From Colivivens sp963594655 (GTDB lineage: Bacteria > Bacteroidota > Bacteroidia > Bacteroidales > Bacteroidaceae), in NCBI GenBank assembly GCA_963594655.1, contig CAVBFD010000005.1:11644-75643 (forward strand): DNA of 64,000 nt, in the 5' to 3' direction. The position numbers were made by a program, and so were the translations under genes. Within the stretch, counting starts at the first letter, position 1; each line of letters starts with the position of its first letter. A model generated the notes under the pieces. The model worked only from the letters and a program-made list of their open reading frames with translations. It made no database searches and was not told the origin of the DNA. This document shows, piece by piece, positions 44,016-53,520 of the stretch.

Positions 44016-45845
44016 ATGAAAGAAATTGAAGGTAGGCTTTACGATTTGCGCAAAGTAATGAAGGAAAGAGGGGTCAGCGCGTTCATCACTCCCAGCACCG
44101 ACCCGCACTGTGGGGAGTATATACCGGAAAGGTGGAAGTCGCGCCGGTGGATCTCGGGCTTCACAGGCAGCGCCGGCACGGCGGTGGTTACCGCGGACAA
44201 GGCGGCGCTGTGGACCGACTCGCGTTATTTCATCCAGGCGCGCGAGCAACTGGACGGAACCGGTTTTGTACTGATGAAGGACAAGATAGAAGGGACACCA
44301 AGCATCACGGAGTGGCTGGGCAGTGTGCTGCGGCAGGGCGACAAGGTGGGTGTTGACGGATGGGTCAACACGGTGGAGGCTGTGCGACAGTTGAAGGACG
44401 AACTGGAGGGCTGCGGACTGGAACTCGACCCGTCGGTAGACCCTTACGAGACGATATGGACTGACCGTCCGGGGATTCCAGACAGTAAACTCTTTATCCA
44501 GCCGCTGGAGTATGCCGGTGAGAGTGCCACGAGCAAGATAGCCCGCATAAGGGAGAAGATTGGCGGACATGCCCTGCTCGCCACTTACCTTGAGGACATA
44601 GCGTGGACACTCAACCTGCGTGCCGACGACATACTCTACACTCCGCTGTTCGTGAGCTACCTCATCATAACGCCTGGCACTGCCACCTTATATATAAACA
44701 AGGAGAAGGTGAGTGAAGAGGTGGAGGCGTACCTGAAGGCGGAAGGGGTAGGCATACGGCCGTATGAGGCGGTTCTGGACGACCTTGCGGCTTGCGACCT
44801 GCCTGTGGAGACCCAGCCCGACAAGACCAACTACCGTACGTACACTGCGATAAAACACCATGTGGACAGGGAGTCGCCTATCCCCCACATGCTGATGTTC
44901 AAGAACGCTACGGAGATAAAAGGCTACCGCAGTGCGCACGAGAAGGACGGTGTGGCTATGGTGAAGTGGATGAAGTGGACGCTGGAGAACGTGCCTAAGG
45001 GCGGACAGACGGAACTGTCGCTCGCCGCGAAACTGGAGGAGTTCCGGCGAGAGCAACCGCTGTGCAAGGGCATCAGTTTCGAGAGTATCATGGGCTACGC
45101 CCACCACGGTGCCATCGTGCATTATGACCCGAGTCCGGAGACCGACATACCGGTGAAACCGGAGGGACTGCTGCTCATCGACTCCGGTGGTCAGTATCTC
45201 GACGGTACTACCGACATCACGCGCACCCTTCCGCTCGGACCTCTCACATGGGAGATGAGGCGCGACTACACACTGGTACTCAAGGGCTGGATAAAACTGG
45301 GAAGTGCGGTGTTCCCGAGGGGAACCAACGGAACTCAGATTGACGCCTTCGCCCGTATGGACATGTGGAGGTACGGAATCAATTACCTGCACGGCACAGG
45401 ACACGGCGTGGGACAGTTCATGTCGGTCCACGAGAGTATCGACTACCACCAGTTCCGTATGCAGTGGCGGCCCACGCCGCTGTTGCCTGGCATGATAATA
45501 ACCGACGAGCCTGGCATATACATCGAGGGCAGCCACGGTGTGCGCCACGAGGACACCATGCTGGTGGTCAACGCTGACTTCAGCGGCGCCGACGGCAAGG
45601 CGGTGGACCCCACTTGCTGTCAGTATGACGGTGGAACGGCTGAGGGCATCACCTTCGGGCCGTACTACACCTTCGAGCATCTCACCGTATGTCCGATCAT
45701 CACCAGTCCGATTATCAAGGAGATGCTGACGCGGGAGGAGATTGACTGGTTCAACAAGTACCAGCGGACGGTATACGAGAGACTTGAACCGAGACTGGAC
45801 GGGGAACACAGGAGGTGGTTGAAGGAGGTGACCAAACCAATTTAA
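44016..45845 (+). CDS. Xaa-Pro aminopeptidase, three-domain M24B type
   Basis: 609 residues. Two creatinase-like N-terminal domains (SAFITPSTDPH, RWISGFTGSAGTAVV, WTDSRYF; then about 165-310) precede the pita-bread metallopeptidase. Metal ligands of the DDHEE set are visible: LIDSGGQYLDGTTDITRT (two Asp), HGTGHGVGQF (His), TDEPGIYIEG (Glu) and VRHEDTM (Glu). No signal peptide, so cytoplasmic. It removes N-terminal residues preceding proline, in line with peptide-based growth. The length and domain order match the eukaryotic XPNPEP1-like form common in Bacteroidetes rather than E. coli PepP. Own consensus promoter. Confidence 0.94.
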   Translation: MKEIEGRLYDLRKVMKERGVSAFITPSTDPHCGEYIPERWKSRRWISGFTGSAGTAVVTADKAALWTDSRYFIQAREQLDGTGFVLMKDKIEGTPSITEWLGSVLRQGDKVGVDGWVNTVEAVRQLKDELEGCGLELDPSVDPYETIWTDRPGIPDSKLFIQPLEYAGESATSKIARIREKIGGHALLATYLEDIAWTLNLRADDILYTPLFVSYLIITPGTATLYINKEKVSEEVEAYLKAEGVGIRPYEAVLDDLAACDLPVETQPDKTNYRTYTAIKHHVDRESPIPHMLMFKNATEIKGYRSAHEKDGVAMVKWMKWTLENVPKGGQTELSLAAKLEEFRREQPLCKGISFESIMGYAHHGAIVHYDPSPETDIPVKPEGLLLIDSGGQYLDGTTDITRTLPLGPLTWEMRRDYTLVLKGWIKLGSAVFPRGTNGTQIDAFARMDMWRYGINYLHGTGHGVGQFMSVHESIDYHQFRMQWRPTPLLPGMIITDEPGIYIEGSHGVRHEDTMLVVNADFSGADGKAVDPTCCQYDGGTAEGITFGPYYTFEHLTVCPIITSPIIKEMLTREEIDWFNKYQRTVYERLEPRLDGEHRRWLKEVTKPI

Positions 45846-45874
45846 TCTCTTATGGGTTAATGTGATAAATATAT

Positions 45875-45905
45875 TTTGTCATACCAAAAAATTGGTGTAC
45901 CTTTG
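45875..45905 (+). promoter_or_regulatory. Consensus promoter of tyrS-gpmI
   Basis: TTTG (45875-45878), 19 bases, TACCTTTG (45898-45905). It sets the tyrS start at 45939 because the in-frame codon at 45876 would lie inside the promoter. Confidence 0.78.
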
Positions 45906-45938
45906 CACCTTTGTAATAAAGTGTTATACAATAAGAAG

Positions 45939-47234
45939 ATGAAAAACTTTGTAAAAGAACTTCAGTGGCGTGGAATGATTCACGACATCATGCCGGGAAC
46001 GGAGGAATTACTTGAAAAGGAACTGGTGACAGCTTACCTCGGCTTCGACCCGACGGCTGACTCGCTTCATATAGGTCACCTGTGCGGAGTGATGATGCTG
46101 CGCCACCTTCAGAACTGCGGCCACAAGCCGTTGGCTCTGGTCGGTGGGGCTACGGGCATGATCGGTGACCCGTCGGGCAAGAGCCAGGAGCGTAACCTGC
46201 TTGACGAGGACACTCTCCGCCATAATGTGGCTTGTATAAAGAAACAACTCAATAAGTTCCTCGACTTCGAGAGCGACGCGCCCAACAGGGCGGAACTGGT
46301 CAACAACTACGACTGGATGAAGGACTTCTCCTTCCTCGACTTCGTGCGCGACATCGGCAAGCACATCACGGTGAACTACATGATGGCTAAGGAGTCGGTG
46401 CAGAAGCGTCTCAACGGTGAGGCCCGCGACGGACTCTCGTTCACCGAGTTCACCTACCAGTTGCTCCAGGGATACGACTTCCTCTACCTCAACGAGCATA
46501 AGGGATGCAAACTCCAGATAGGCGGCGCTGACCAGTGGGGCAACATGACCACTGGAGCGGAACTGATTCGCCGCACCAACGGCCGCGAGTGCTATGCCCT
46601 CACCTGTCCACTGGTGAAGAAGGCGGACGGCACCAAGTTCGGCAAGACTGAGGGCGGTAATGTGTGGCTCAACCCTGAGTACACCTCTCCTTACGCCTTC
46701 TACCAGTTCTGGATGAACACGAGCGACGAGGATGCGAAACGTTACATAAAGATATTCACGCTCATAGGCAAGGAGGAGATTGAGGCTCTCATCGCCGATC
46801 ACGACAAGGACCCGGGTCAGCGTGTGCTGCAGAAACGGCTTGCCAAGGAACTGACGGTCATGATTCACTCGGAGGAGGACTACAACATGGCGGTTGAGGC
46901 TTCGAGCATCCTGTTCGGAAAGTCCACGAAGGAGTCGCTGCTCAAACTCGACGAGAAGACGTTCCTTGAGGTATTCGACGGTGTGCCGCAGTTCAACGTG
47001 TCGCGCGACGACCTGGTGGCGGGCGTCAAGGCCATTGACCTGTGTACGGAGAAGGCGGCTGTCTTCCCGTCCAAGGGCGAGATGAGGAAGATGACCCAGG
47101 GCGGCGGTGTCAGCATCAACAAGGAGAAGTTGGCGCAGCCCGACCAGGTGATTACCGCCGACGACCTTATCGACGGCAAGTACCTGCTTGTGCAGAGGGG
47201 CAAGAAAAGCTATAATTTGATTATCTGTCAGTAA
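45939..47234 (+). CDS. tyrS: Tyrosyl-tRNA synthetase
   Basis: 431 residues starting at MKNFVKELQWRGM. The class I HIGH motif is in DSLHIGHLCG, tyrosine-binding residues in QLLQGYDFLYL and GADQWGN, and the KMSKS-type loop is KFGKTEGG. A C-terminal S4 RNA-binding domain (GGGVSINKEKL, LVQRGKKSYNL) closes the protein. It charges tRNA-Tyr. gpmI follows after 30 bases without its own promoter box, so the two are probably co-transcribed. Confidence 0.97.
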   Translation: MKNFVKELQWRGMIHDIMPGTEELLEKELVTAYLGFDPTADSLHIGHLCGVMMLRHLQNCGHKPLALVGGATGMIGDPSGKSQERNLLDEDTLRHNVACIKKQLNKFLDFESDAPNRAELVNNYDWMKDFSFLDFVRDIGKHITVNYMMAKESVQKRLNGEARDGLSFTEFTYQLLQGYDFLYLNEHKGCKLQIGGADQWGNMTTGAELIRRTNGRECYALTCPLVKKADGTKFGKTEGGNVWLNPEYTSPYAFYQFWMNTSDEDAKRYIKIFTLIGKEEIEALIADHDKDPGQRVLQKRLAKELTVMIHSEEDYNMAVEASSILFGKSTKESLLKLDEKTFLEVFDGVPQFNVSRDDLVAGVKAIDLCTEKAAVFPSKGEMRKMTQGGGVSINKEKLAQPDQVITADDLIDGKYLLVQRGKKSYNLIICQ

Positions 47235-47264
47235 CAAGTTACGAGACGTAAAACGATTTATTAT

Positions 47265-48797
47265 ATGGCAAAGAAAGCATTATTGATGATTCTCGACGGA
47301 TGGGGAATCGGTGACAAGACCAAGTCGGACGTGATATCATGCACTCCGACTCCTTATATGGACTACCTCAACGCCACTTACCCTCACTCACAGTTGCTCG
47401 CCTGTGGCGAGAACGTGGGTCTGCCCGACGGACAGATGGGTAACTCTGAGGTGGGACACCTTAATATCGGTGCGGGACGTATAGTCTACCAGGATCTGGT
47501 GAAGATCAACCGCGCTTGTACTTCGGGCAGCATACTGCAGAACCCGGAGATTCAGTCCGCCTACGGCTATGCGAAGGAGACTGGACATGCCGTCCACCTC
47601 ATGGGACTGACTTCCACAGGTGGCGTTCACTCCAGCTTCAACCATATCCTGAAGTTGGTGGACATCGCCAAGGAGTATGACGTGAAGAACTGCTACGTAC
47701 ACTGCTTCATGGACGGACGTGACACTGACCCTAAGTCGGGCAAGGGCTTCATAGCCGACCTGCAGAAGCATATCGACGAGGTGGGCGTGGGCGCGATAGC
47801 CAGCATCATCGGCCGTTTCTACGCGATGGACCGTGACAAGCGTTGGGACCGCATCAAGGTGGCGTACGACCAACTGGTGGAAGGCAAGGGACGTAAGGTG
47901 ACTGACATGGTGGAAGGCGTGCAGTCTTGCTATGACGCGCACACCGAGGAACATAAGGACACTGACGAGTTCATGGAGCCGCTGGTGAACGCCAACGTGG
48001 ACGGAACAATCAAGGAGGGGGATGTGGTCATCTTCTTCAACTACCGCAACGACCGCGCGAAGGAACTGACTGTGGTACTCACTCAACAGGACATGCCGGA
48101 ACAGGGCATGAAGACCATTCCCGGTCTGCAGTACTACTGCATGACTCCGTACGACGCGTCGTTCAAGGGCGTGCATATACTCTTCCCTAAGGAGAACGTG
48201 GGGAACACTCTCGGGGAGTATCTCTCCAACAAAGGTCTCAAGCAACTCCATACGGCGGAGACAGAGAAATACGCGCATGTGACCTTCTTCTTCAACGGTG
48301 GACGCGAGACTCCGTTCGAGGGCGAGGAACGTATTCTTGTGGCCTCTCCAAAGGTAGCCACCTACGACTTGCAGCCGGAGATGAGCGCGTACGAGGTGAA
48401 GGACAAGCTGGTTGCCGCAATCAAGGAGGACAAGTACGATTTTATCGTGGTCAACTTCGCCAACGGCGATATGGTGGGACACACTGGTGTGTACGAGGCT
48501 ATTGAGAAGGCCGTGGCGGCTGTGGACAAGTGCGTCAGTGAGGTGGTGGAGACTGCCAAGGCGGTAGGTTATGAGACAATCATTATAGCTGACCACGGCA
48601 ATGCCGACCATGCGCTCAATGCCGACGGAACTCCAAATACAGCCCACTCGCTCAATCCTGTGCCGTTCATCTATGTGACGGAAAACAAACAGGCGAAGGT
48701 TGAAGACGGTGTGTTGGCTGACGTGGCTCCTTCCATCCTGCATATCATGGGACTCCCGCAGCCGGAGGAGATGACAGGTCATGACCTTATAAAATAA
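47265..48797 (+). CDS. gpmI: 2,3-bisphosphoglycerate-independent phosphoglycerate mutase
   Basis: 510 residues, the usual length. The alkaline-phosphatase-fold metal residues are visible: ILDGWG (Asp), DGQMGNSEVGH with the catalytic serine, HCFMDGRDTDP, NYRNDRAKEL, NFANGDMVGHTG and IIADHGNADH. It interconverts 3- and 2-phosphoglycerate in glycolysis and is manganese dependent. Transcribed with tyrS; terminator at 48823-48862. Confidence 0.97.
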   Translation: MAKKALLMILDGWGIGDKTKSDVISCTPTPYMDYLNATYPHSQLLACGENVGLPDGQMGNSEVGHLNIGAGRIVYQDLVKINRACTSGSILQNPEIQSAYGYAKETGHAVHLMGLTSTGGVHSSFNHILKLVDIAKEYDVKNCYVHCFMDGRDTDPKSGKGFIADLQKHIDEVGVGAIASIIGRFYAMDRDKRWDRIKVAYDQLVEGKGRKVTDMVEGVQSCYDAHTEEHKDTDEFMEPLVNANVDGTIKEGDVVIFFNYRNDRAKELTVVLTQQDMPEQGMKTIPGLQYYCMTPYDASFKGVHILFPKENVGNTLGEYLSNKGLKQLHTAETEKYAHVTFFFNGGRETPFEGEERILVASPKVATYDLQPEMSAYEVKDKLVAAIKEDKYDFIVVNFANGDMVGHTGVYEAIEKAVAAVDKCVSEVVETAKAVGYETIIIADHGNADHALNADGTPNTAHSLNPVPFIYVTENKQAKVEDGVLADVAPSILHIMGLPQPEEMTGHDLIK

Positions 48798-48822
48798 GGG
48801 TCAGGCACATATAAACCGAAAC

Positions 48823-48864
48823 GAAAATCTGCGGTGGCCTTGCGGCTGCCGCAGATTTTATTTT
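48823..48864. terminator. Bidirectional terminator between gpmI and the CvfB-like gene
   Basis: An 11-bp stem (AAAATCTGCGG at 48823-48833 with CCGCAGATTTT at 48848-48858) is followed by ATTTTG on the plus side and has an A tract on the other. Confidence 0.8.
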
Positions 48865-48889
48865 GGGATTACTGTAATACCGGTTGCTG

Positions 48890-49786
48890 TCAGTCCTCGT
48901 TCAAACCGGTGATGCGTCCTTCGTCGGTGAGGTGCAGCCCATCCTCCTCTATGGTTATGAGTCGGTGCTTATAGAGGTCGCCCACGGCCTTCTTGAAGGT
49001 TTTCTTGCTTACTTGGAACGCTGAGTAGATGTCCTCCGCGGGACTCTTGTCGCCCAGGGGGCAATAGCCGTTCCCACTGTCGGTGAGGTACTGCAGCAGC
49101 ACCTGTGAGAAATCCTCCACGTGCTGTCTGCCGTGACCTTGCAGCGTCAGGTCCAACTTATGGTCGGGACGGATGTTCTTGACATAGGCTTCGAGGCGGT
49201 CGCCTGTATGTATGTCGCGGAAAAGCTCGTTCTGGTATATGAGTCCACTGTACTTCCCCTCCACGATGGCCTTGAACCCCAGTTCCGTCTTTTGTATGAT
49301 AAGTATGTCCACCTTGTCGCCCGGACGGTAGGGCGGACGGTCTTTCGACAGGAACTTCTCCACCTTGGCGGATGCCACGATACGTGAGGTCAGTGTGTCG
49401 ATGTAACAGTATACGATGTACTTCCTGCCCTGCTGCATACGCATCTTCTGTTCCCTGAACGGACAGAACAGGTCTTTCATCAGTCCCCAGTTGAGGAACG
49501 CGCCGTACTGGTTTATCCAACTGACTTTGAGGAAGGCGAACTGGTTGACCTCCACGAGCGGACTCTCCGTGGTCGCTATCAGCCGTTCCTCGTTGTCGAG
49601 GTACAGGAACACGTCCAAGGTGTCGCCCACCTCACAGTCCTGCGGCACATAACGTTTGGGAAGCAGGATGTCGCCAGTCTCCCCTCCGTGGAGGTACACC
49701 CCGAAATCCACCTTGCGCGCCACCTCCAGCCGGTTGCGCTTGCCGAGCCTTATCTCCGGCATACTTATATGTTGATTGTTTTCCAT
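48890..49786 (-). CDS. CvfB-like S1 RNA-binding protein
   Basis: 298 residues. It has several S1-like barrels (about 10-70, 78-140 and 150-220, for example FLKVSWINQYGAFLNWG and DKVDILIIQKTELGFKAIVEGKYSGLIY in residues about 155-182) and a C-terminal winged-helix (about 235-295, VSKKTFKKAVGDLYKHRLI). This is the domain order of CvfB/YitL proteins, which bind RNA and affect gene expression after transcription. It is the last gene of an operon behind the ABC ATPase gene with 3 bases between. The precise target is unknown. Confidence 0.88.
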   Translation of the reverse strand: MENNQHISMPEIRLGKRNRLEVARKVDFGVYLHGGETGDILLPKRYVPQDCEVGDTLDVFLYLDNEERLIATTESPLVEVNQFAFLKVSWINQYGAFLNWGLMKDLFCPFREQKMRMQQGRKYIVYCYIDTLTSRIVASAKVEKFLSKDRPPYRPGDKVDILIIQKTELGFKAIVEGKYSGLIYQNELFRDIHTGDRLEAYVKNIRPDHKLDLTLQGHGRQHVEDFSQVLLQYLTDSGNGYCPLGDKSPAEDIYSAFQVSKKTFKKAVGDLYKHRLITIEEDGLHLTDEGRITGLNED

Positions 49787-49789
49787 GTC

Positions 49790-50518
49790 TTACTCGTCTG
49801 TCTGTACGTCTGAAGTGTCTGTCCCGTCGTCCGCCACATTCTCGGACGCTCCGATTCCTGTGGTCTCGTCCACCACCTCACCGTCCTTGATATGTATGGT
49901 GCGGTCTGTGGTCCTTGCGAGTTCCTCGTCGTGGGTGACAATCACGAACGTCTGTCCGAACTGTTCTCGCAGGTCGAAGAACAGTTGGTGGAGTTCCGAC
50001 TTGTTCTTGCTGTCGAGGCTGCCCGACGGCTCGTCAGCCAGTATCACTGACGGTTCGTTGACGAGAGCCCTCGCCACCGCCACCCTCTGTTTCTCTCCGC
50101 CTGACAGTTCACCCGGCTTATGGTTCGCCCGGTCCTTCAGTCCCAGGTACTCCAACAACTCCAATGCCCGTCTCTTCGTCTCTTTCTGTGGCTTACGCGC
50201 TATCATCGCCGGAATCATCACGTTCTCCAGGGCCGTGAACTCAGGCAACAGTTGGTGGAACTGGAACACGAAGCCTATGTTGCGGTTGCGGAAGTGGGCC
50301 TGTTCACGTTGACTCATCCTGCCCACGTCCTTGCCGTTGATTATTATCTCTCCGTGGTCCGCGTTGTCGAGCGTCCCCATAATCTGCAGCAGGGTCGTCT
50401 TGCCGGCGCCGCTGGGGCCCACGATACTGACCACCTCCCCTTTGTTGATGTGCAGACTGATGCCTTTCAGAACCTGTAAGGCACCGAAACTCTTTGTTAT
50501 GTCTCTTAGTTCTATCAT
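49790..50518 (-). CDS. ABC transporter ATP-binding protein, LolD/MacB type
   Basis: 242 residues. Walker A is GPSGAGKTT, the Q-loop FVFQFHQLLPEFTALENV, signature LSGGEKQRVAVARAL and Walker B VILADEPSGSLD, with HDEEL carrying the H-loop. The family works with FtsX-like permeases in lipoprotein sorting or peptide and drug export. No permease gene is adjacent. After the core it has a 25-residue acidic Thr/Asp-rich tail (about 217-242) not needed for the fold. It sits 11 bases after the antiporter gene and 3 before the CvfB-like gene. Confidence 0.9.
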   Translation of the reverse strand: MIELRDITKSFGALQVLKGISLHINKGEVVSIVGPSGAGKTTLLQIMGTLDNADHGEIIINGKDVGRMSQREQAHFRNRNIGFVFQFHQLLPEFTALENVMIPAMIARKPQKETKRRALELLEYLGLKDRANHKPGELSGGEKQRVAVARALVNEPSVILADEPSGSLDSKNKSELHQLFFDLREQFGQTFVIVTHDEELARTTDRTIHIKDGEVVDETTGIGASENVADDGTDTSDVQTDE

Positions 50519-50529
50519 GTCACTGTTCG

Positions 50530-52674
50530 TTATCCTACCTTACTGATCCATTTCGACATCCATGCGGACAACCGGGACGAGTGGTACTGCTTGGTGAGCG
50601 GTGCGGAGAACGAGTAGGCCTCGTTGTTCTCGCCGTACTGGTCCGGGTATATCATCATCACGCTGCACGTGTTGAAGTACTGTTGCAATACACGCGGTAT
50701 CTTGTCGAAAAACTTATGGTAACTGATTCCACCGGGGCGTGCGGTAACCACCACCAGCAGGTGGTCGGGATTGATACTGTCCTTGAGCGCAATCATGTCC
50801 TGTAGCGTCTCCAGCATCTTGAAGTCCGCCCTCACGTCCTTGTGGTGCTTGTAGATGTACTGATGGATGAGCTGTCCTGTAGCCTCCGTAGTGTGGAACT
50901 CCATCCGGCACCCTATCTCACCGGCGAGCCGCGCCAACCGCCTCACCCAACGGTAGAAGCCCACCTCGTACTCCGCCTTGTCAGGCACCACCACCATCAT
51001 CTTGCGTATCATGTTGACTGGCTGGTTGTAGTTGACTATGATGAGTTGCCTGTTCATGCTGTTGATAAGGTTGTTCGCGAAATGGCCGTGGTACGAGGTG
51101 TCACCGTCCTGACTGTCGTGCTGTCCTATGATAATCTCCGACGCGTCGTTCTCGCGCATACTGTGAACGACACCGTTGACGATGTTCACAGCCAGTCGGC
51201 TCTGTGTCTGTACCGGCACGTCTGCCGCTGAGCATACCTCCTCGGCGTCGTCAAGAATCTCGCGGCTCTCCCTCTGTGACTTCTCCGTGAAGTCCGCGTC
51301 ATTGACCACGTGCAGACATATCATGCCCCGCTTGAGAGCCCTGTTGCGCATCATGATACCGGTCTGGACAAGACTCTTCAGTTTATGGGTGTCCTTCAGC
51401 AGTATGAGTATCTTCTCGTCGTCGGTAGGCTTGGTCCTGGTACTTGTCAGTTCGTCCGTCTGCAACTTGATCTTGCGAGCCCCCTGGTCGGTAGCCATCG
51501 AACTGATGATGCACGAGATGAGTATCATCATGACCACGGCGTCCAGTACGGTGTTGTCCATGAGGTAAACCCCGGGGGCGGTCTCCAGACTCGTCCCCAC
51601 CATCACCATGGCGATGGCTCCGGCGGCGTGGGCCTCAGACAGTCCGAACATCATCAGTCCCTGTGCGTGGTTGAAGTGGAAAAGGTAGCGCGAGAGGGTG
51701 GACGCCGCCAGTTTGGACAGGGTACTTGCCAGTACGATAATCGTTATGACCAGTATCGCGCTCCAACTGCTGAAGAGGGGCTTCAGGTTGACCAACATGC
51801 CGACACCCACAAGGAAGTAGGGGATGAAGATGGCGTTGCCCACGAACTCCGTCCTGTTCATTAGGGATGATGACCGTGGAATGAAACGGTTGAAGATAAG
51901 TCCCGACAGGAACGCCCCGAGCAGTCCCTCGATGTCGCACAACTCTGCCATGGCGGCTGAGAAGAACACCATCACCAACACGAAGATGTACTGTATGACC
52001 CTCTCGGTGTACCGTTTGAAGAAGGCGCGTATGATGATGGGGTATACCACTATGATGCTTACGAAGTAGAGGACGCACTTCACTGTGAACAGAATCCAGT
52101 ACCATGTGTCGTTCGCTCCCCTGTACTGTCCCGCTATGACCGCCAACAGGATGAGGGCGAACAGCAGCGCCACCATCGTGGCCGATATGGATATGGTTAC
52201 CGCCGGGTTCTTGGTCACACCGTACTTCGCCACTATGGGATAAGCCACTATGGTGTGGGAGGCGAAGATACAGGCGAGCAGCAGTGAGGCGGACATGGTG
52301 TAGCCGAGTATGTGATAACCGGTGATGAAACCTGTGACGAAGGGAATGAGTGCGGTCAGTACCCCGAAACTGATGCCTTTTGACAGGTTCTGCTTGAAGC
52401 CTACGGGATCCATCTCCAGTCCGGCGAGGAACATGATGTAATAGATACCCACCTGTCCGAAAAGTTGGAAACTGGTGTCCCTCTCCAACAGACCGATACC
52501 ATGCTCGCCGATGAGGACACCTGCCAGTATGTAACCTATGATATGGGGGATGCGCAGTTTACCGAAGATGAGTGGGGCCAACAGTATGATAAGCAGCACA
52601 AGGAAGAACACCCATGTGGGGTCGCTTATCGGCAGTTGTATGTATTGAGTGATTGCGTCCATCGTTGAGTCCAT
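50530..52674 (-). CDS. Cation:proton antiporter (CPA2 family) with cytoplasmic C-terminal domain
   Basis: 714 residues from ATG 52674 (52662 is also possible); a TTG at 52698 lies within the promoter box and is excluded. About 12-13 membrane helices fill residues 20-405 (WVFFLVLLIILLAPLIFG, PHIIGYILAGVLIGEHGIG, MAELCDIEGLLGAFLSGLIF). The C-terminal 290 residues are soluble with two universal-stress-protein-like segments (ILILLKDTHKL, MVVVPDKAEYEVG), as in several Bacteroidetes antiporters. It probably exchanges Na+ or K+ for protons. First gene of a three-gene operon. Confidence 0.9.
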   Translation of the reverse strand: MDSTMDAITQYIQLPISDPTWVFFLVLLIILLAPLIFGKLRIPHIIGYILAGVLIGEHGIGLLERDTSFQLFGQVGIYYIMFLAGLEMDPVGFKQNLSKGISFGVLTALIPFVTGFITGYHILGYTMSASLLLACIFASHTIVAYPIVAKYGVTKNPAVTISISATMVALLFALILLAVIAGQYRGANDTWYWILFTVKCVLYFVSIIVVYPIIIRAFFKRYTERVIQYIFVLVMVFFSAAMAELCDIEGLLGAFLSGLIFNRFIPRSSSLMNRTEFVGNAIFIPYFLVGVGMLVNLKPLFSSWSAILVITIIVLASTLSKLAASTLSRYLFHFNHAQGLMMFGLSEAHAAGAIAMVMVGTSLETAPGVYLMDNTVLDAVVMMILISCIISSMATDQGARKIKLQTDELTSTRTKPTDDEKILILLKDTHKLKSLVQTGIMMRNRALKRGMICLHVVNDADFTEKSQRESREILDDAEEVCSAADVPVQTQSRLAVNIVNGVVHSMRENDASEIIIGQHDSQDGDTSYHGHFANNLINSMNRQLIIVNYNQPVNMIRKMMVVVPDKAEYEVGFYRWVRRLARLAGEIGCRMEFHTTEATGQLIHQYIYKHHKDVRADFKMLETLQDMIALKDSINPDHLLVVVTARPGGISYHKFFDKIPRVLQQYFNTCSVMMIYPDQYGENNEAYSFSAPLTKQYHSSRLSAWMSKWISKVG

Positions 52675-52695
52675 TTTCCCGTTAAAATGCGTCTG

Positions 52696-52703
52696 CAAAT
52701 TTA
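52696..52703 (-). promoter_or_regulatory. -7 promoter box of the antiporter operon
   Basis: On the minus strand TAAATTTG fits TAnnTTTG and ends 21 bases before the ATG at 52674. No clear -33 TTTG. Confidence 0.6.
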
Positions 52704-52761
52704 CGAATTTATTCGGATATGCAAGGACTCGCCTGTCTTTTTATTGGGAGAAACACCTAAA

Positions 52762-53520
52762 TCATCGCTTCCGGCGGAAGATGAAAAGGAAATGGTGCCA
52801 CAGTGTTGACAACAGTCCGTAGTGACGCTGCATCACCTTGAACCGTTCCAGCAGCGACGCCTTGTGGTTCCGCGTCGTCATCCCACTGTCCAGATAGTCT
52901 GTCATCACCATCTGCATGTTGTGGTTCTTGAGGTGGCGTTCAGCTCCGCCCTTCATCACCCTTATGCACCAGTCCACGTCGGCGGAGAAACGGTAGCGTG
53001 TGTCGAACGGCACGCACAGTTCCCTTCGGGCGTAGAACGACTGGTGGCACACCAGCATACCGTGCTTGAACGACTTCCATGTGAGTGTGGCTGGAGCGTT
53101 GAGATGTCTGTGCCGCAGAAACCGTCCTTCATCGTCCACTATGTCCGTGTCGCCGTATATCACACCGGTTTCATCGGGGTTGTCCAGACTGTCGAACACG
53201 TCCTCTATGGTCTTGGGGTCATGCAACTTGTCACCTGCGTTGAGGAAACAGACGAACTCGCCCTTCGCCAACCGCAGTCCTTTGTTCATCGCGTCGTACA
53301 GTCCCTTGTCGGGTTCACTCACCACGGTCACGGCGATGGATCCGTTCCGCTTGCGGTAAGCCTCTACGATACTGACGGTCTTGTCCTTCGACGCACCGTC
53401 AATGATTATATGCTCGATGAAACCGCAGAAGGTCTGTGCCTCAACACTCTTGAGGGTGCGTCCTATCGTGGTTTCCGCATTGTACGTTACCGTTATTATT
53501 GAAAGGAAGGGTGGGTTCAT
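52762..53520 (-). CDS. Glycosyltransferase family 2
   Basis: 252 residues. The GT-A fold opens with SIITVTYNAETTIGRTLKSV; the nucleotide-sugar site includes IDGASKDKT and SEPDKGLYDAMNKG, and the metal-binding region is GDTDIVDD. FSADVDW and a basic C-terminus (HHFLFIFRRKR) suggest association with the inner membrane. It probably adds one sugar to a surface glycan or lipid-linked intermediate. The start overlaps the GT4 stop by 4 bases, so the two work in one short operon. Confidence 0.92.
   Translation of the reverse strand: MNPPFLSIITVTYNAETTIGRTLKSVEAQTFCGFIEHIIIDGASKDKTVSIVEAYRKRNGSIAVTVVSEPDKGLYDAMNKGLRLAKGEFVCFLNAGDKLHDPKTIEDVFDSLDNPDETGVIYGDTDIVDDEGRFLRHRHLNAPATLTWKSFKHGMLVCHQSFYARRELCVPFDTRYRFSADVDWCIRVMKGGAERHLKNHNMQMVMTDYLDSGMTTRNHKASLLERFKVMQRHYGLLSTLWHHFLFIFRRKR

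Noticed and set aside
44688..45809. Minus-strand frame opposite the Xaa-Pro aminopeptidase gene
   Set aside because: Shadow of a clearly conserved gene, no recognisable motifs.
46008..47237. Minus-strand frame of 409 codons opposite tyrS
   Set aside because: Shadow of tyrS with no family features.
47388..48782. Long minus-strand reading frame (464 codons) opposite gpmI
   Set aside because: It mirrors the codon pattern of gpmI, which is certain; composition is His/Val/Leu-rich nonsense.
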